A DNA stretch of 64,000 nt from JAAYDI01 sp052034005 (GCA_052034005.1 JBPOJB010000043.1:1-64000), one strand, 5' to 3'; positions 42,857-52,196 are shown, numbered from the stretch's first letter. Numbers and translations: made by a program. The notes: generated by a model from the sequence alone, not told the origin.

Positions 42857-43792
42857 TCAACCCTCGTGAACGCCGCGGAGGCCCTTGGGCAGCGGGAAAT
42901 AGACCTCTTCCTCTTGCAGCGCGCGATGCTCGATCGTGGCGCCCAAGCGGTCGCGCAGGAAGTGGATGCACTCCTGGAGAATCGTCTCCGGGGCGCTCGC
43001 GCCGGCGGTCACCAGGACCGTGTGCCTGCCGGTGAACCACTCGACGCGGATGTCCTCGGCCCGATCGATCAGGTAGGAGTCCACCCCGCATTCCCGGGCC
43101 AGTTCCTGCAGCCGCCGGCTGTTCGAGCTGTTGGGGCTCCCCACGACCAAGACGACATCGGCTGTGTGGGCCAGCAGCCGCACGGCCTGCTGGCGGTTCT
43201 GAGTGGCGTAGCAGATGTCGCCGCGCGGCGGCCCGACCAACTGCGGGAAACGCTCCCGCAGCCGCTGGACCACACGCTCGGCATCCGCCACGCTCAACGT
43301 CGTCTGCGTCAGGTAGGCCACCTTCGCCCCCGGCGGCAAGTCGAGCTGGTCGACATCCTGGACGGTCTCCACGAGTCGAATGGAGTCCGGCGCTTCACCC
43401 ATCGTCCCGACCACTTCATCGTGTCCCTCGTGGCCGATCAGCACGATCGTGTACCCCTCCCGCGCAAAGCGCAACGCCTCCTTGTGCACCTTGAGCACCA
43501 GCGGGCAGGTGGCGTCGATTGCGCGCAGCTGACGCTCAGCCGCCTGCTGACGTACCACGGGCGATACGCCGTGTGCGGAGTACAACAGGGTCGCGCCACG
43601 CGGCACGTCCGAGATCTCGTTGACGAACACCACGCCCTTGGCGCGGAACGATTCGACGACGTGCCGGTTGTGGACGATCTCGTGGTAGACGTAGATCGGT
43701 GTCCCGAACACCTGGATCGCCAGGTCCAGGCTCTCGATCGCCATGTTCACGCCGGCACAGAAGCCCCGCGGGCTCGCTACGATCACGCGCAT
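42857..43792 (-). CDS. ispH: 4-hydroxy-3-methylbut-2-enyl diphosphate reductase
   Basis: It catalyses the last step of the MEP isoprenoid pathway, giving IPP and DMAPP through a [4Fe-4S] cluster. About 311 residues. The cluster cysteines are Cys12 in ASPRGFCAGVNMAI, one in IDATCPLVLKVHKEA and one in RGDICYATQNRQ. YVYHEIVHNRHVV, LLYSAHGVSP and VGSPNSSNSRRL are further signatures. The ATG at 43792 gives the standard N-terminus. It supplies precursors for the prenyl synthase and cyclase encoded at 23-27 kb. Confidence 0.96.
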   Translation of the reverse strand: MRVIVASPRGFCAGVNMAIESLDLAIQVFGTPIYVYHEIVHNRHVVESFRAKGVVFVNEISDVPRGATLLYSAHGVSPVVRQQAAERQLRAIDATCPLVLKVHKEALRFAREGYTIVLIGHEGHDEVVGTMGEAPDSIRLVETVQDVDQLDLPPGAKVAYLTQTTLSVADAERVVQRLRERFPQLVGPPRGDICYATQNRQQAVRLLAHTADVVLVVGSPNSSNSRRLQELARECGVDSYLIDRAEDIRVEWFTGRHTVLVTAGASAPETILQECIHFLRDRLGATIEHRALQEEEVYFPLPKGLRGVHEG

Positions 43793-43832
43793 CACCAACT
43801 CCTGTCCGACAGGCGGCACGCCTGCCCCACGG

Positions 43833-44729
43833 TCAACCGACGTCCGATGCCAATAGCTGCGGTATGACGCCCACCAGGAAGTGCGCCAGCCGGTCGGACA
43901 CGCGCCGGGCCGTCTCCTGCAACTGCCACATATCCTTGATGCTCCCCGGACGCTGGAAGATGGCGCGCGCGGCCGCACCTAGTTTCCCCGCCACGCTGCG
44001 CTGGTCCAGCAGATGCTCCAGCTCCGGAGGCAGCCGGTCGTCCAGCGTGTCGCTGATGACCCGGACCGACAAGAAGCGGACTTGCTGGGCGTGGCAGACC
44101 TGCGCGACGGCCATCGTCTCCATGTCGCACGCGATGGCGCTGAACTCGGCCGCCAACCGTTCCTTCTCCACCCGCTGCCGGACCAGTTGATCGACCGTCA
44201 GCAGTCGGCCGACGTGCAGCGACGGCGCCGCCTCGACGACCGCCGGGTCGATGTGGAACCCGACGTGCAGCGGCGCGCCCGCCGAATCGACGATCGAGTC
44301 GGCCATCACGATATGGCCGCGCTGGACCGACGCCACCAGGGCGCCGGCGAAGCCGGCTGCAACGACCCACCGCGGATGATGGATCTGGATCAAGTCTTCG
44401 GCCGCCCGCCAGGCCGCCGCCCGCCCCAGCCCCGATTCGGCAATGATCACCGGTTGGCCGTCGAGCTGCCCGATGCGCTCCACCATCGCCGGGCATTCGG
44501 TCGTGACCAGCTCGGTCGCGCGATCGACCACGCCGCCCGATTCCAGATGCGTGGCGAACAACAGCGCCACCTCCGGCGCGGCGGCCGGCCCGGCCGACGT
44601 GGCAGGGTCGCCAGAGGGCTGCGGTCCGCGGGCCGACTGGACCAGCTGCTTGGCCCGCGTCACGACCTGCTGCACCTGCTCCTCCGCCATCTCGTTCAAC
44701 AGGTTACTCACCGCCCAACGCAACCACAT
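43833..44729 (-). CDS. MTA/SAH nucleosidase-like phosphorylase superfamily protein
   Basis: About 298 residues. The core has LLFATHLESGGVVDRAT, IIAESGLGRAAAWRAAEDL, the VVAAGFAGALVASV loop, ACDMETMAVAQVC (the MEAAA-type ribose/purine motif) and VRVISDTLDD with the catalytic Asp. This is the pattern of 5'-methylthioadenosine/S-adenosylhomocysteine nucleosidases. The first ~50 residues are an extra extension. A related hopanoid-associated phosphorylase (HpnG) has the same fold, so the substrate is open. The gene lies 40 bases upstream of ispH on the same strand. Confidence 0.78.
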   Translation of the reverse strand: MWLRWAVSNLLNEMAEEQVQQVVTRAKQLVQSARGPQPSGDPATSAGPAAAPEVALLFATHLESGGVVDRATELVTTECPAMVERIGQLDGQPVIIAESGLGRAAAWRAAEDLIQIHHPRWVVAAGFAGALVASVQRGHIVMADSIVDSAGAPLHVGFHIDPAVVEAAPSLHVGRLLTVDQLVRQRVEKERLAAEFSAIACDMETMAVAQVCHAQQVRFLSVRVISDTLDDRLPPELEHLLDQRSVAGKLGAAARAIFQRPGSIKDMWQLQETARRVSDRLAHFLVGVIPQLLASDVG

Positions 44730-44753
44730 GATGTCCCGTGTCCCCGGCCCGAC

Positions 44754-46958
44754 TCAGTCCAGTACTTCAAAGACCTCGCCCCGCTGTGGATCCAGACCCG
44801 GAACCGGCACGGCGCGGATCAGCCGCTGTTCGGCCTCCAGTTCGCCATGCAACAGTTCGGGAGTGACATAATCCGTGAATCCGTAATTGCCCGGCTGCCG
44901 GTAGCGCTCGATCTCCGCCCAGTCGACATAGATGTGCGAGACGCCCCGCTCCCGCAGCTGAGCCCGCCGCTGTGCGGCGTCCCGGCCGCGCATGAGCTGC
45001 TCGAAAATACACGGATCGAAACAGGTACTGTAGAGCATCGGCACCCGCACATTGAAGACGCCGGCGTCTCCCACGATCAACACGCACCCGCCCGGCCGCA
45101 CATGCTCGTTGAGAAACCGGTGAGCTACCGACACGGTAGTCAACCGCGGGTCGTCCCGCAACTGCTCGAGCCGCACGAGGTAACGGTTGTCGCCGAGCAG
45201 GGGCAACGCCGCCAGGGTGAAGTTGGCGACCAGGCCGCAGGCGAGCACGGTCCACAACGCGGCGCGCCACACGGGGGCCCTGGACCAGGTTGCACCGACG
45301 CCGGCCACCAGCGCCGCTAACGGCAGCACGGGCACCACGAACCGGTCGACACGATGGGTCGTCAGCCACCACAGCGTGACGAAGACGAGCAGGCCGCCGA
45401 GCCAGAACGTCGCCTGCCGCAGCGCGGGCCGCCGCAGCCACACCAGCACCGCCAGCGGGACGATCAGGGGGCTGTGCCATGCGCTGCCTCCCAGCAGCTC
45501 ACGGAGCGACTGCCAGGCCTGGGATAGCGTGTAACGCCGACCTTGCGCGTCGGCCGGCACCTGGTGGGCGCGCTGGAACTGCAACACCTGCTCGGGCGTG
45601 CGGGGCTGGGACGTGAACACGCGGGCCATCAGCGGGTACACCGGGTTCCCCGTCTGCACCCAGTTCTTCACATACCATGGGCCGCATGCCAGCGCCGCCG
45701 CCAACGCGAACGAACCGGCGGCCCGTAGCCCATCACGCCGACTCCGGATCGCCACCAGGATCAGCAGGGGGATCACGACCAGCACGACCGACGTGTACTT
45801 GCACGCCGCCGCCGCGCCGGCCATCCAGCCGGCCAGCCACAAATAACCGCGCGCGCAGGCCGGGTCCGCGTGGCGGTGATCGAGCCACGACCTGGCCGCA
45901 CAGGCGGCGGCCAACAGGTAGAACGCCAGCACGCCCTCGTTCAGCCCGCTGATCGATACGTGCACGACCCAGGGCGTGGACAGATAGACCAGCGCGGCAA
46001 CCGTTCCCGCTTCGGCCGAGACATACCGACGCCCCGTCGAGGCCAGCAACAGGGCGGCCAACGGTGCGAACAGCGCCAACACCAGCTTGCCCGCCAACGC
46101 GCCCCACCACCAGCCGAGTGCACCCGGTGAACAGGCCATGGCCAACGCCACCAGCGCCTCGCCGCCCAACGGCATGTTCCCATACACGTTGTGCGGCAGA
46201 TAGGCGATGCGGCCCCGCTGCACCCACTCGCGCGGCACCTGAAGATGATACTCCAGCGCGTCGAAATGGATCGCCGGCAGCAGCGCGCCACCGGCGATGA
46301 CCAGCAGGAACGGCGCCGCTAGCCACCACGCGCGCGGCCGCCACCACCCGACCGATAGCCTGCCGCTCGACCCGCCGCGCGCCGTCGCGCGCGCCACGCC
46401 GCTTCCATGCCGGTCCCGCCACGCCTGCCAACAGGAAAGGGCCGCGATCAGCAGCGGCGGCGCCGCCAGCAGGACCGGCCGGCGCAGGCCGCCGCAGAGC
46501 CCCACGCCCAGCGTCCACAAGGACAGGCCGCTGAAACCGATCCCGGTCGCGAACGCCACATATTCCAGGCGATCCATGCAGCGCGCCACGGACCGCCGGG
46601 ACAGCACGAGCCGACCGACGAGAAAAGCGGTCACCCCGATCGCGCCGGCCAGCGCCGCCAGCGGCAGGCGGTCCCAGACGGCCACTTCCCCGTCGGGCGC
46701 CCCGCACCACTGCTGCAGCAATCCCTCCGGCGCCAGGCAGTATGCCAGCGGCTGATAGCGCGCGACATCGCCGATCAGCGGCGCGCGGTAGAAAAACAGC
46801 GCATAGACGCCAGAGAGCACCACGAACAGGCCGGACAGGGCCGCGACGTCGGCCGCGCCCCCGGCCCGCCTGGCGCCCGGCGATCGCGCCGCCGGCTCGG
46901 GAGACCGGCCCGGTCCCCGTGGCACGCGCTGGGCCGGCTTCTGAGGACGTCTGGACAC
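44754..46958 (-). CDS. Multi-pass membrane glycosyltransferase, GT39/ArnT-like
   Basis: About 734 residues with roughly 11-12 transmembrane helices. The first lumenal loop contains AIHFDALEYHLQVPREWV, the acidic motif seen in lipid-linked-sugar transferases of the PMT/ArnT type. The last ~170 residues form a soluble C-terminal domain. It would move a sugar from a polyprenyl phosphate carrier to a protein or lipid outside the cytoplasm; donor and acceptor are unknown. The start is set at a GTG (46958) because no ATG precedes the first conserved part. Confidence 0.72.
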   Translation of the reverse strand: MSRRPQKPAQRVPRGPGRSPEPAARSPGARRAGGAADVAALSGLFVVLSGVYALFFYRAPLIGDVARYQPLAYCLAPEGLLQQWCGAPDGEVAVWDRLPLAALAGAIGVTAFLVGRLVLSRRSVARCMDRLEYVAFATGIGFSGLSLWTLGVGLCGGLRRPVLLAAPPLLIAALSCWQAWRDRHGSGVARATARGGSSGRLSVGWWRPRAWWLAAPFLLVIAGGALLPAIHFDALEYHLQVPREWVQRGRIAYLPHNVYGNMPLGGEALVALAMACSPGALGWWWGALAGKLVLALFAPLAALLLASTGRRYVSAEAGTVAALVYLSTPWVVHVSISGLNEGVLAFYLLAAACAARSWLDHRHADPACARGYLWLAGWMAGAAAACKYTSVVLVVIPLLILVAIRSRRDGLRAAGSFALAAALACGPWYVKNWVQTGNPVYPLMARVFTSQPRTPEQVLQFQRAHQVPADAQGRRYTLSQAWQSLRELLGGSAWHSPLIVPLAVLVWLRRPALRQATFWLGGLLVFVTLWWLTTHRVDRFVVPVLPLAALVAGVGATWSRAPVWRAALWTVLACGLVANFTLAALPLLGDNRYLVRLEQLRDDPRLTTVSVAHRFLNEHVRPGGCVLIVGDAGVFNVRVPMLYSTCFDPCIFEQLMRGRDAAQRRAQLRERGVSHIYVDWAEIERYRQPGNYGFTDYVTPELLHGELEAEQRLIRAVPVPGLDPQRGEVFEVLD

Positions 46959-47062
46959 GATCAGGCCCTTGAGGCGAGTGGCCAATGGCGGATGGCGAAT
47001 ACCGGCGGAGCCGGGCACCCGCGTGCGTGCGTGCCTGGCGCGTCGTCCTCCGGGTGGACTGC

Positions 47063-47091
47063 CTGCCGCGCGGGCTCCGCCAAGCTATGAT
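47063..47091 (+). promoter_or_regulatory. Possible promoter for the DHDPS-family gene
   Basis: CTGCCG (47063-47068) and TATGAT (47086-47091) are 17 bases apart, about 80 bases before the ATG at 47174. The -35 match is weak. Confidence 0.35.
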
Positions 47092-47173
47092 TAAGGGTCC
47101 GCGGCCGCCACGCAAGGGCAGGCCGCGGTTCGCAGCAGGTACCCGATTCCAGGCACGAGCAGCGGGCGGACCC

Positions 47174-48187
47174 ATGACACAGACATCCCAGGACCGGTTG
47201 CGAGGCATCTTCACGCCCAACGTCGTACCGCTGGACGATCGCGGAGCGATCCACGAGCCGGAGTTGCGCCGGTACGTGGATTGGCTCATCCAGCGCGGCG
47301 TCCACGGTCTGTACCCCAACGGATCGACCGGCGAGTTCACGCGATTCACCGTCGAGGAGCGGCGGCGGATCATCGAGATCATCGCGGATCAGACGGCCGG
47401 GCGCGTGCCGATCCTGGCCGGGGCCGCGGAAGCCAACACGCGCGAGACGATCCGGGCCTGCGAGCATTATCACCGGCTGGGATGCCGCGCCGTGGCGATC
47501 GTGTCACCGTTCTATTACAAGTTGACGCCGGCCGGCGTGTACGCCTACTTCAAGGAGATCGCCGACAACTCGCCGATCGACGTCACACTCTATAACATCC
47601 CCATGTTCGCCTCGCCCATCGATCTGCCCACCGTGCGCCGGTTGGCCGACGAATGCTCGCGCGTCGTGGCGATCAAGGACTCGTCGGGTGACCTGCCTCA
47701 CATGATGCGGATGATCGCGGCGGTGCGACCCCAGCGGCCCGACTTCAGCTTCCTCACCGGCTGGGATGCGGCGCTCATGCCCATGCTGCTGATCGGCTGT
47801 GACGGCGGGACCAACGCCACCAGCGGCGTCGTGCCGGAGATCACCCGCAAACTCTATGACCTGACCATCGCCGGAGAACTGGACGCCGCGCGCGACCTGC
47901 AGTACCGGCTCCTGCTCCTGTTCGATGCCATGCTGTACTCGGCCGAGTTTCCCGAAGGGTTCCGCGCGGCCCTGCGCTTGCGCGGGTTCGCCACCGGCCA
48001 GGGACGCCAACCCAAGTCGCCGAGCCAGCAGATCGAACTCGACCAACTGGGCCGGCAACTCCAGTGCCTGCTCTCCGCGGAAGGATTCACGGACCAGCCG
48101 GTCGGCGGCTGCCCGGTCCAGGCCGAGGTCGATCCGGAACAGGTCGCGCGCATCGTGCAGCGGATCGTCCGCGAGTTGAAGAAGTAG
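47174..48187 (+). CDS. Dihydrodipicolinate synthase/N-acetylneuraminate lyase family protein
   Basis: About 337 residues of the class I aldolase TIM-barrel family. The opening GIFTPNVVPLDDRGAIHEPE, the substrate-binding YPNGSTGEFTRFTVEE, the Tyr in DVTLYNIPMF and the Schiff-base Lys in RVVAIKDSSGD are all in place. The protein is longer than DapA (~290). The extra C-terminal ~40 residues and the isolated location argue for another 2-keto acid aldolase rather than lysine synthesis. It converges with the CBS gene, five bases between the stops. Confidence 0.83.
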   Translation: MTQTSQDRLRGIFTPNVVPLDDRGAIHEPELRRYVDWLIQRGVHGLYPNGSTGEFTRFTVEERRRIIEIIADQTAGRVPILAGAAEANTRETIRACEHYHRLGCRAVAIVSPFYYKLTPAGVYAYFKEIADNSPIDVTLYNIPMFASPIDLPTVRRLADECSRVVAIKDSSGDLPHMMRMIAAVRPQRPDFSFLTGWDAALMPMLLIGCDGGTNATSGVVPEITRKLYDLTIAGELDAARDLQYRLLLLFDAMLYSAEFPEGFRAALRLRGFATGQGRQPKSPSQQIELDQLGRQLQCLLSAEGFTDQPVGGCPVQAEVDPEQVARIVQRIVRELKK

Positions 48188-48192
48188 GCCCG

Positions 48193-48618
48193 TCAGCTCT
48201 GAATGTAGTGCTTCAGATACTGGTTCTCGACGCTCAGCAGGCTGTGCTCCGCCTTGACGATGTCGCCGATCGAGACGATCCCGGCGAGCTGGCCTGACTC
48301 GAGTATCGGCAGATGGCGGATTCGCCGTTCGGTCATCAGGCCCATCACGGCACCGAGCTTGTCGTTCTTCGAGCCGGTCACGACGTCGCGCGTCATGCGC
48401 TCTTCCACATGCATGTCCGCCAACGGTCGGTTCTGTGCCGCCGAGGCGCGCAGAATGTCCCGTTCCGTGATGATCCCCACAATGCGGTCCCGCTGGCATA
48501 CGACCAACGCGCCGCAGTTGTGCTCGAGCATCGCGCACACCGCGTCGGCCAACGTCGCCCTCGGTTCGATCGTGAACACCTGCGTGCCCTTGGTCTGCAA
48601 GATGTCATTCAGCTTCAT
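48193..48618 (-). CDS. CBS-domain-pair protein
   Basis: 141 residues consisting of two CBS motifs: ~10-65 (FTIEPRATLADAVCAMLEHN, then ALVVCQRDRIVGIITERDIL) and ~75-130 (HVEERMTRDVVTGSKNDKLG, then RRIRHLPILESGQLAGIVSI). Such stand-alone pairs bind adenosyl ligands (AMP, ATP, SAM) and regulate partner proteins. A GAAGGGG site precedes the ATG. The promoter and upstream tandem repeat suggest regulated expression. Confidence 0.92.
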   Translation of the reverse strand: MKLNDILQTKGTQVFTIEPRATLADAVCAMLEHNCGALVVCQRDRIVGIITERDILRASAAQNRPLADMHVEERMTRDVVTGSKNDKLGAVMGLMTERRIRHLPILESGQLAGIVSIGDIVKAEHSLLSVENQYLKHYIQS

Positions 48619-48721
48619 CGGACATACCCCTTCGCAGCAATCAGGTCGATTACCGAGAGAATGTATGTTGGTGGGTGGAGAACATTTGCCTGCCGCGCGT
48701 CGGCACGGCGACCGTGACAAG

Positions 48722-48749
48722 CTTATGTTCCAAACCCCGGGTGCGTCAA
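48722..48749 (-). promoter_or_regulatory. Sigma-70-type promoter of the CBS-domain gene
   Basis: On the minus strand TTGACG (48749-48744) and CATAAG (48727-48722) are 16 bases apart. The start codon at 48618 follows about 95 bases after the predicted start point. Confidence 0.5.
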
Positions 48750-48761
48750 ACCCGATTTTCT

Positions 48762-48793
48762 TGTGAAATGAGTCACATGTGAAATGAGTCACG
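48762..48793. repeat. Two perfect tandem copies of a 15-base word
   Basis: TGTGAAATGAGTCAC occurs at 48762-48776 and 48778-48792, a 16-base period. It lies 12 bases upstream of the -35 box of the CBS gene, in the divergent gap before the DUF1080 gene. Two sites about 1.5 helical turns apart next to a promoter fit an activator or repressor binding to either gene. Confidence 0.6.
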
Positions 48794-48888
48794 CAATCGG
48801 CCGTTGACCCGATCGACAGGTCCGGCGTGGCTCCGCACAATAGGGATCTCCGTCCTGTCTGCCATCCGTACTCGGCCTGGGGGATCGC

Positions 48889-50157
48889 ATGATGAATCGG
48901 GAATCGGCGTGCAACGGCGTGGTGATCTGCATCCTGGGCTGTGGGCTCCTGGCGGCCGGTTGTGGTCAGGGCGATTCGCCGGGCGCGCGTGCGTCGCGGG
49001 AGCCGGCCGCCGCGGTCGGGGCGGCGAGCCACGGCGGCCCGGCCGTTGCGGCGCCGCCCGTGCTGCTCGGTGACGATCTGTTGGCGGAGGGCTGGATTGC
49101 GCTGTTCGACGGGCAGACACTCTTCGGCTGGCAGCCCACGAGCCGGGCGGACTGGCGTGTGGAGGACGGGACGATTGTAGTCTCGCAGGGCGAGCCGGGC
49201 CTGTTGGCCACCACGACGGAGTTCGGCGACTACGTGCTCCATCTGGAGTTCCTGTGCCCGGCCGAGACGCTCAGCGGGATCTTCCTGGCTACCGGTCTCG
49301 CGCCGCGCGACGCGTCTGCCGAATGCTACGAGCTGAACATCGCGGGCGCCGGCCACCCGTATCCGACGGGCAGCCTGGTGGGCCGCCAGGCGGTGCAGGA
49401 GGATGCCCACCGGTCGCAGTGGCGGACCTGCGAAGTGCGGCTGCAGGCGGGCCGCGTCGTCGTGCAACTCGACGGGAAGCAGGTGCTCGACTACCGCGAT
49501 CCGCAGCCGCTGCGGCGGGGCCATATCGGTCTGCAGTTGAACGACGGCCGCATCGCGTTCCGGAATATCCGGCTGCGACCGCTGGGCCTGGACGATCTGT
49601 TCAACGGCCGGGACCTGTCGGGGTGGACGAGCTATCCGGAAATGCCCGCCACGTTCACGGTGCCCGAAGAGGGCATCCTGCATGTCCAGAACGGGCGCGG
49701 GCAGCTCGAAACGGAGCGGCAGTTCGGCGATTTCGTCATGCAACTCGAGTGCATCACCCACGCGCCCGGTTTGAACTCCGGCATCTTCTTTCGCTGCGTG
49801 CCGGGCGAACAGATGAACGGCTATGAAAGCCAGATCCACAATGTGTTCCAGGACGGGGACCGGAGCCGGCCGGCCGATTGCGGCACCGGCGGCATCTTCC
49901 GGCGCGTCGACGCGCGGTGGGTCGTCGCCGACGACCTGAAGTGGTTCCACAAGACGATCATCGCCGATGGGCCGCACATCTCCGTCTGGGTCAACGGCTA
50001 TCAAGTGACCGACTGGACCGACACGCGCCCGGCGGACCCCAATCCCCGCAAAGGGCTGCGCCTCCAGCCCGGCACGATCATGATCCAAGGCCATGACCCG
50101 ACCACCGACCTCTCGTTCCGGAACCTGCGGGCGGCGGAGCTGGCCGACAGGCGATAG
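48889..50157 (+). CDS. Lipoprotein with two DUF1080 (3-keto-disaccharide hydrolase-type) domains
   Basis: About 422 residues. A lipobox LLAAGC with Cys25 marks an export-and-lipidation signal. Two concanavalin-like DUF1080 domains follow: residues ~60-235 (EGWIALFDGQTLFGWQPTS, WRVEDGTIVVSQG) and ~240-420 (LDDLFNGRDLSGWTSYPEMP, LNSGIFFRCVPG, DGPHISVWVNGYQVTDW). The family includes 3-keto-glycoside hydrolases and sugar-binding proteins abundant in planctomycetes. It probably acts on carbohydrates at the outer surface. Two in-frame ATGs open the gene. Confidence 0.88.
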   Translation: MMNRESACNGVVICILGCGLLAAGCGQGDSPGARASREPAAAVGAASHGGPAVAAPPVLLGDDLLAEGWIALFDGQTLFGWQPTSRADWRVEDGTIVVSQGEPGLLATTTEFGDYVLHLEFLCPAETLSGIFLATGLAPRDASAECYELNIAGAGHPYPTGSLVGRQAVQEDAHRSQWRTCEVRLQAGRVVVQLDGKQVLDYRDPQPLRRGHIGLQLNDGRIAFRNIRLRPLGLDDLFNGRDLSGWTSYPEMPATFTVPEEGILHVQNGRGQLETERQFGDFVMQLECITHAPGLNSGIFFRCVPGEQMNGYESQIHNVFQDGDRSRPADCGTGGIFRRVDARWVVADDLKWFHKTIIADGPHISVWVNGYQVTDWTDTRPADPNPRKGLRLQPGTIMIQGHDPTTDLSFRNLRAAELADRR

Positions 50158-50237
50158 GCGGGAGAGGCAGCCATCGCCGGCGTTCGGTCTCGACGTTCCG
50201 AGGCCGGCAATCCCGGAAAGGGCCCATCGATCGCGGA

Positions 50238-51827
50238 CTATTCCGGAATGAAATCGGCCAAGACGGTCATCTGACGGACTTGGCGCGTGTCGCGGTCGAT
50301 GATTCGCATCCGCACCTGGATGCCGCGCAGCGGCGCCGGGTAGGGGGGCGAGGTCTCGCGCTCGCCCACGTCATCGACGCCGTGGACTCCGTCGTTGTCA
50401 ATGCCGTCGGTGCCCTGATCCACGAGCCCGGACGGGTCGAGGCCGAGCATGCCGTCCTGGTCGATGCCATCCTGTTCGTACGAGAGCGACCAGGTGTCGT
50501 AGACGCCCGCATAGCACTGCTGGCCCCAGAATACCGGCAGGTAAAGCTGCAGCCCGGAGCGGGGCAGCGGCGGATCGGAGAACGTGGAAGTGCCGAGCGG
50601 GACGCCCGTGTATCGCCGATAGAACAGGTCGACGTAACCTCCGTGACCCAGAGGCGTCGGGGAGACACTCCCTGCGTAACCGGGATCACTGGGCAACACA
50701 GGGTCGGAGCCCGAGGGGGCCGGATAGACCGGCACGCTCGGATCGAACACTTGGACGTCGAACGCCAGCAGGTCGGGCAGCACCAGGTCGCTGCCGTACG
50801 ATTCGGAGAACGCCGGGGAGAGGGCGGGCAGGGCTTTCGGGTCGTCGAGCGGGAGTGCGAGGTCGTCGCTGCCGAAGTGACCTGCCTCGCTCACGTCGTC
50901 GATCACCCCGTTGCCGTCGTCGTCCACTCCACGGACGCCCCATGCCCCGTCCATGCCCTTGGTGGCCACCGCGCCTTGCGGCACGAGCAACCCGCGCCAG
51001 AACAGCGAGGGGAACGGGCGGTTGGGGGTGGTCGGCGACGGGTAGGCGCCCGAGACATCATGAGCGATGCGGTTCTCACGTCGTGTGAGATCCCCCAGCG
51101 AGTTGGCCACGCGTTCCCAGCTGCTGCCGCTCACCTGCGTCGTGCGGACCGAGATGTCGAATGTGCTGTAGAACTCCACGGGCGACAATGCCTGAATCGT
51201 CGGATGCGACAGATCGAGGTTCGGCAGCACGAGAAACGTACGGCGATGGAGGGTCACTTCGCCACGGTCCGGTTGCCCGTTGCCGTTGTAATCGTTGAAC
51301 TGAGTGAACCAGACCACCTCCGCCACCTGGGACTGCAGCGTTTCACGGTGCGTTGGGTCGGCCGGATCGATGTACAGCTGCAGGCGGCGCGGGTTCGTCG
51401 GGTCGGGTTGGATCCGGGCCATCACCTGGCCGACAAACGGCCCCGCGCTGGAGGTGAACATCAACACGTCGTCGATATCGCCCACGCTCGACTCGCTATA
51501 CCAGGGCTGGACGCGCGGTGTCGGGGGAACGCCGGCGGCGCCCGGGCCCAGGCCCAAGTCCCAGAACGGTCCCTCGTGGATTTCCAGGTATCCGAGGCCG
51601 GAACCCGGCTCGGCCCACGGCCGTGCCGGAACGGTCACGCCGCCCAGGTCGCGCTGCAACTGATCCGCCGCGGACCGCAACTGGCTCGAGAGCGTCACGA
51701 CCGCCCGACCGGCCAGGACACTGTCCCCCATCACCCGGAAGACGGTCGCCATGGCCAACACGACGACCAGCGAGAGGGTCATCGCGATCAACAGCTCAAC
51801 GAGTGTAAAGCCACCAGTCCTGCGCAT
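50238..51827 (-). CDS. Large prepilin-like protein with type IV N-terminal methylation motif
   Basis: About 529 residues, far longer than ordinary pilins. The prepilin signal is MRRTGG|FTLVELLIAMT with the conserved Glu at +5, followed by a hydrophobic helix to ~45. The remainder is a beta-rich ectodomain with Asp-rich stretches resembling calcium-binding loops (NDYNGNGQPDRGEV, VDDDGNGVIDDVSE, GIDNDGVHGVDDVGE). A GAGGAAAC site precedes the ATG. It probably belongs to a pseudopilin (type II secretion/GspJ-like) or planctomycete surface fibre. No pilus assembly gene is adjacent. Confidence 0.82.
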   Translation of the reverse strand: MRRTGGFTLVELLIAMTLSLVVVLAMATVFRVMGDSVLAGRAVVTLSSQLRSAADQLQRDLGGVTVPARPWAEPGSGLGYLEIHEGPFWDLGLGPGAAGVPPTPRVQPWYSESSVGDIDDVLMFTSSAGPFVGQVMARIQPDPTNPRRLQLYIDPADPTHRETLQSQVAEVVWFTQFNDYNGNGQPDRGEVTLHRRTFLVLPNLDLSHPTIQALSPVEFYSTFDISVRTTQVSGSSWERVANSLGDLTRRENRIAHDVSGAYPSPTTPNRPFPSLFWRGLLVPQGAVATKGMDGAWGVRGVDDDGNGVIDDVSEAGHFGSDDLALPLDDPKALPALSPAFSESYGSDLVLPDLLAFDVQVFDPSVPVYPAPSGSDPVLPSDPGYAGSVSPTPLGHGGYVDLFYRRYTGVPLGTSTFSDPPLPRSGLQLYLPVFWGQQCYAGVYDTWSLSYEQDGIDQDGMLGLDPSGLVDQGTDGIDNDGVHGVDDVGERETSPPYPAPLRGIQVRMRIIDRDTRQVRQMTVLADFIPE

Positions 51828-52196
51828 CGTCCGTTTCCTCGTGTCAGGTTGTGCACCGGAGCGAACCGGCCGGCGACAACGGTGCAATGTGCTCATCGCG
51901 CCTCTCCCCGCCTGTGCCTCGTGTTTGTTCGGTCCGGACGCGCAAGGTAGAGCGCCACTGCGCCGGCACAAAAGAACGTTGCCGACATACGCCCAGCGCG
52001 GGCTCCGCCGCCGGAGCCCCCCTGGGCGCTCGCAAGTGAATTTCGGGCAACACCTTAATTCGACTCTCCCCGGCCCGAGTTGTCAAGAAAGATGCTCGTT
52101 CGTGGGGCTGGGCGACCCACCAGACCGGCCGGGCCCGCCGGCGCGCGAGGGCCGGGAGTGAGCAGGGCGGCCTGGGCTGAGGGCCACTTACCGGCC
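51828..52196. other. Intergenic region with a long hairpin
   Basis: This 369-base gap lies between the epimerase gene and the prepilin-like gene (both minus). No gene is supported. It contains the long imperfect hairpin at 51990-52028. Confidence 0.5.
51990..52028 (-). terminator. Long GC-rich hairpin, terminator-like
   Basis: Outer arms CGCCCAG (51990-51996) and CTGGGCG (52022-52028) enclose inner arms GGGCTCCG (52000-52007) and CGGAGCCC (52012-52019) around a four-base loop. On the minus strand a T-rich run (TTCTTTT) follows only after about 14 bases. It may end the epimerase transcript or structure the leader of the prepilin-like gene. Confidence 0.5.

Noticed and set aside
47174..48187. 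DHDPS-family gene as dapA
   Set aside because: The protein is about 45 residues too long, is not near other lysine genes, and the family has many other 2-keto acid aldolases.
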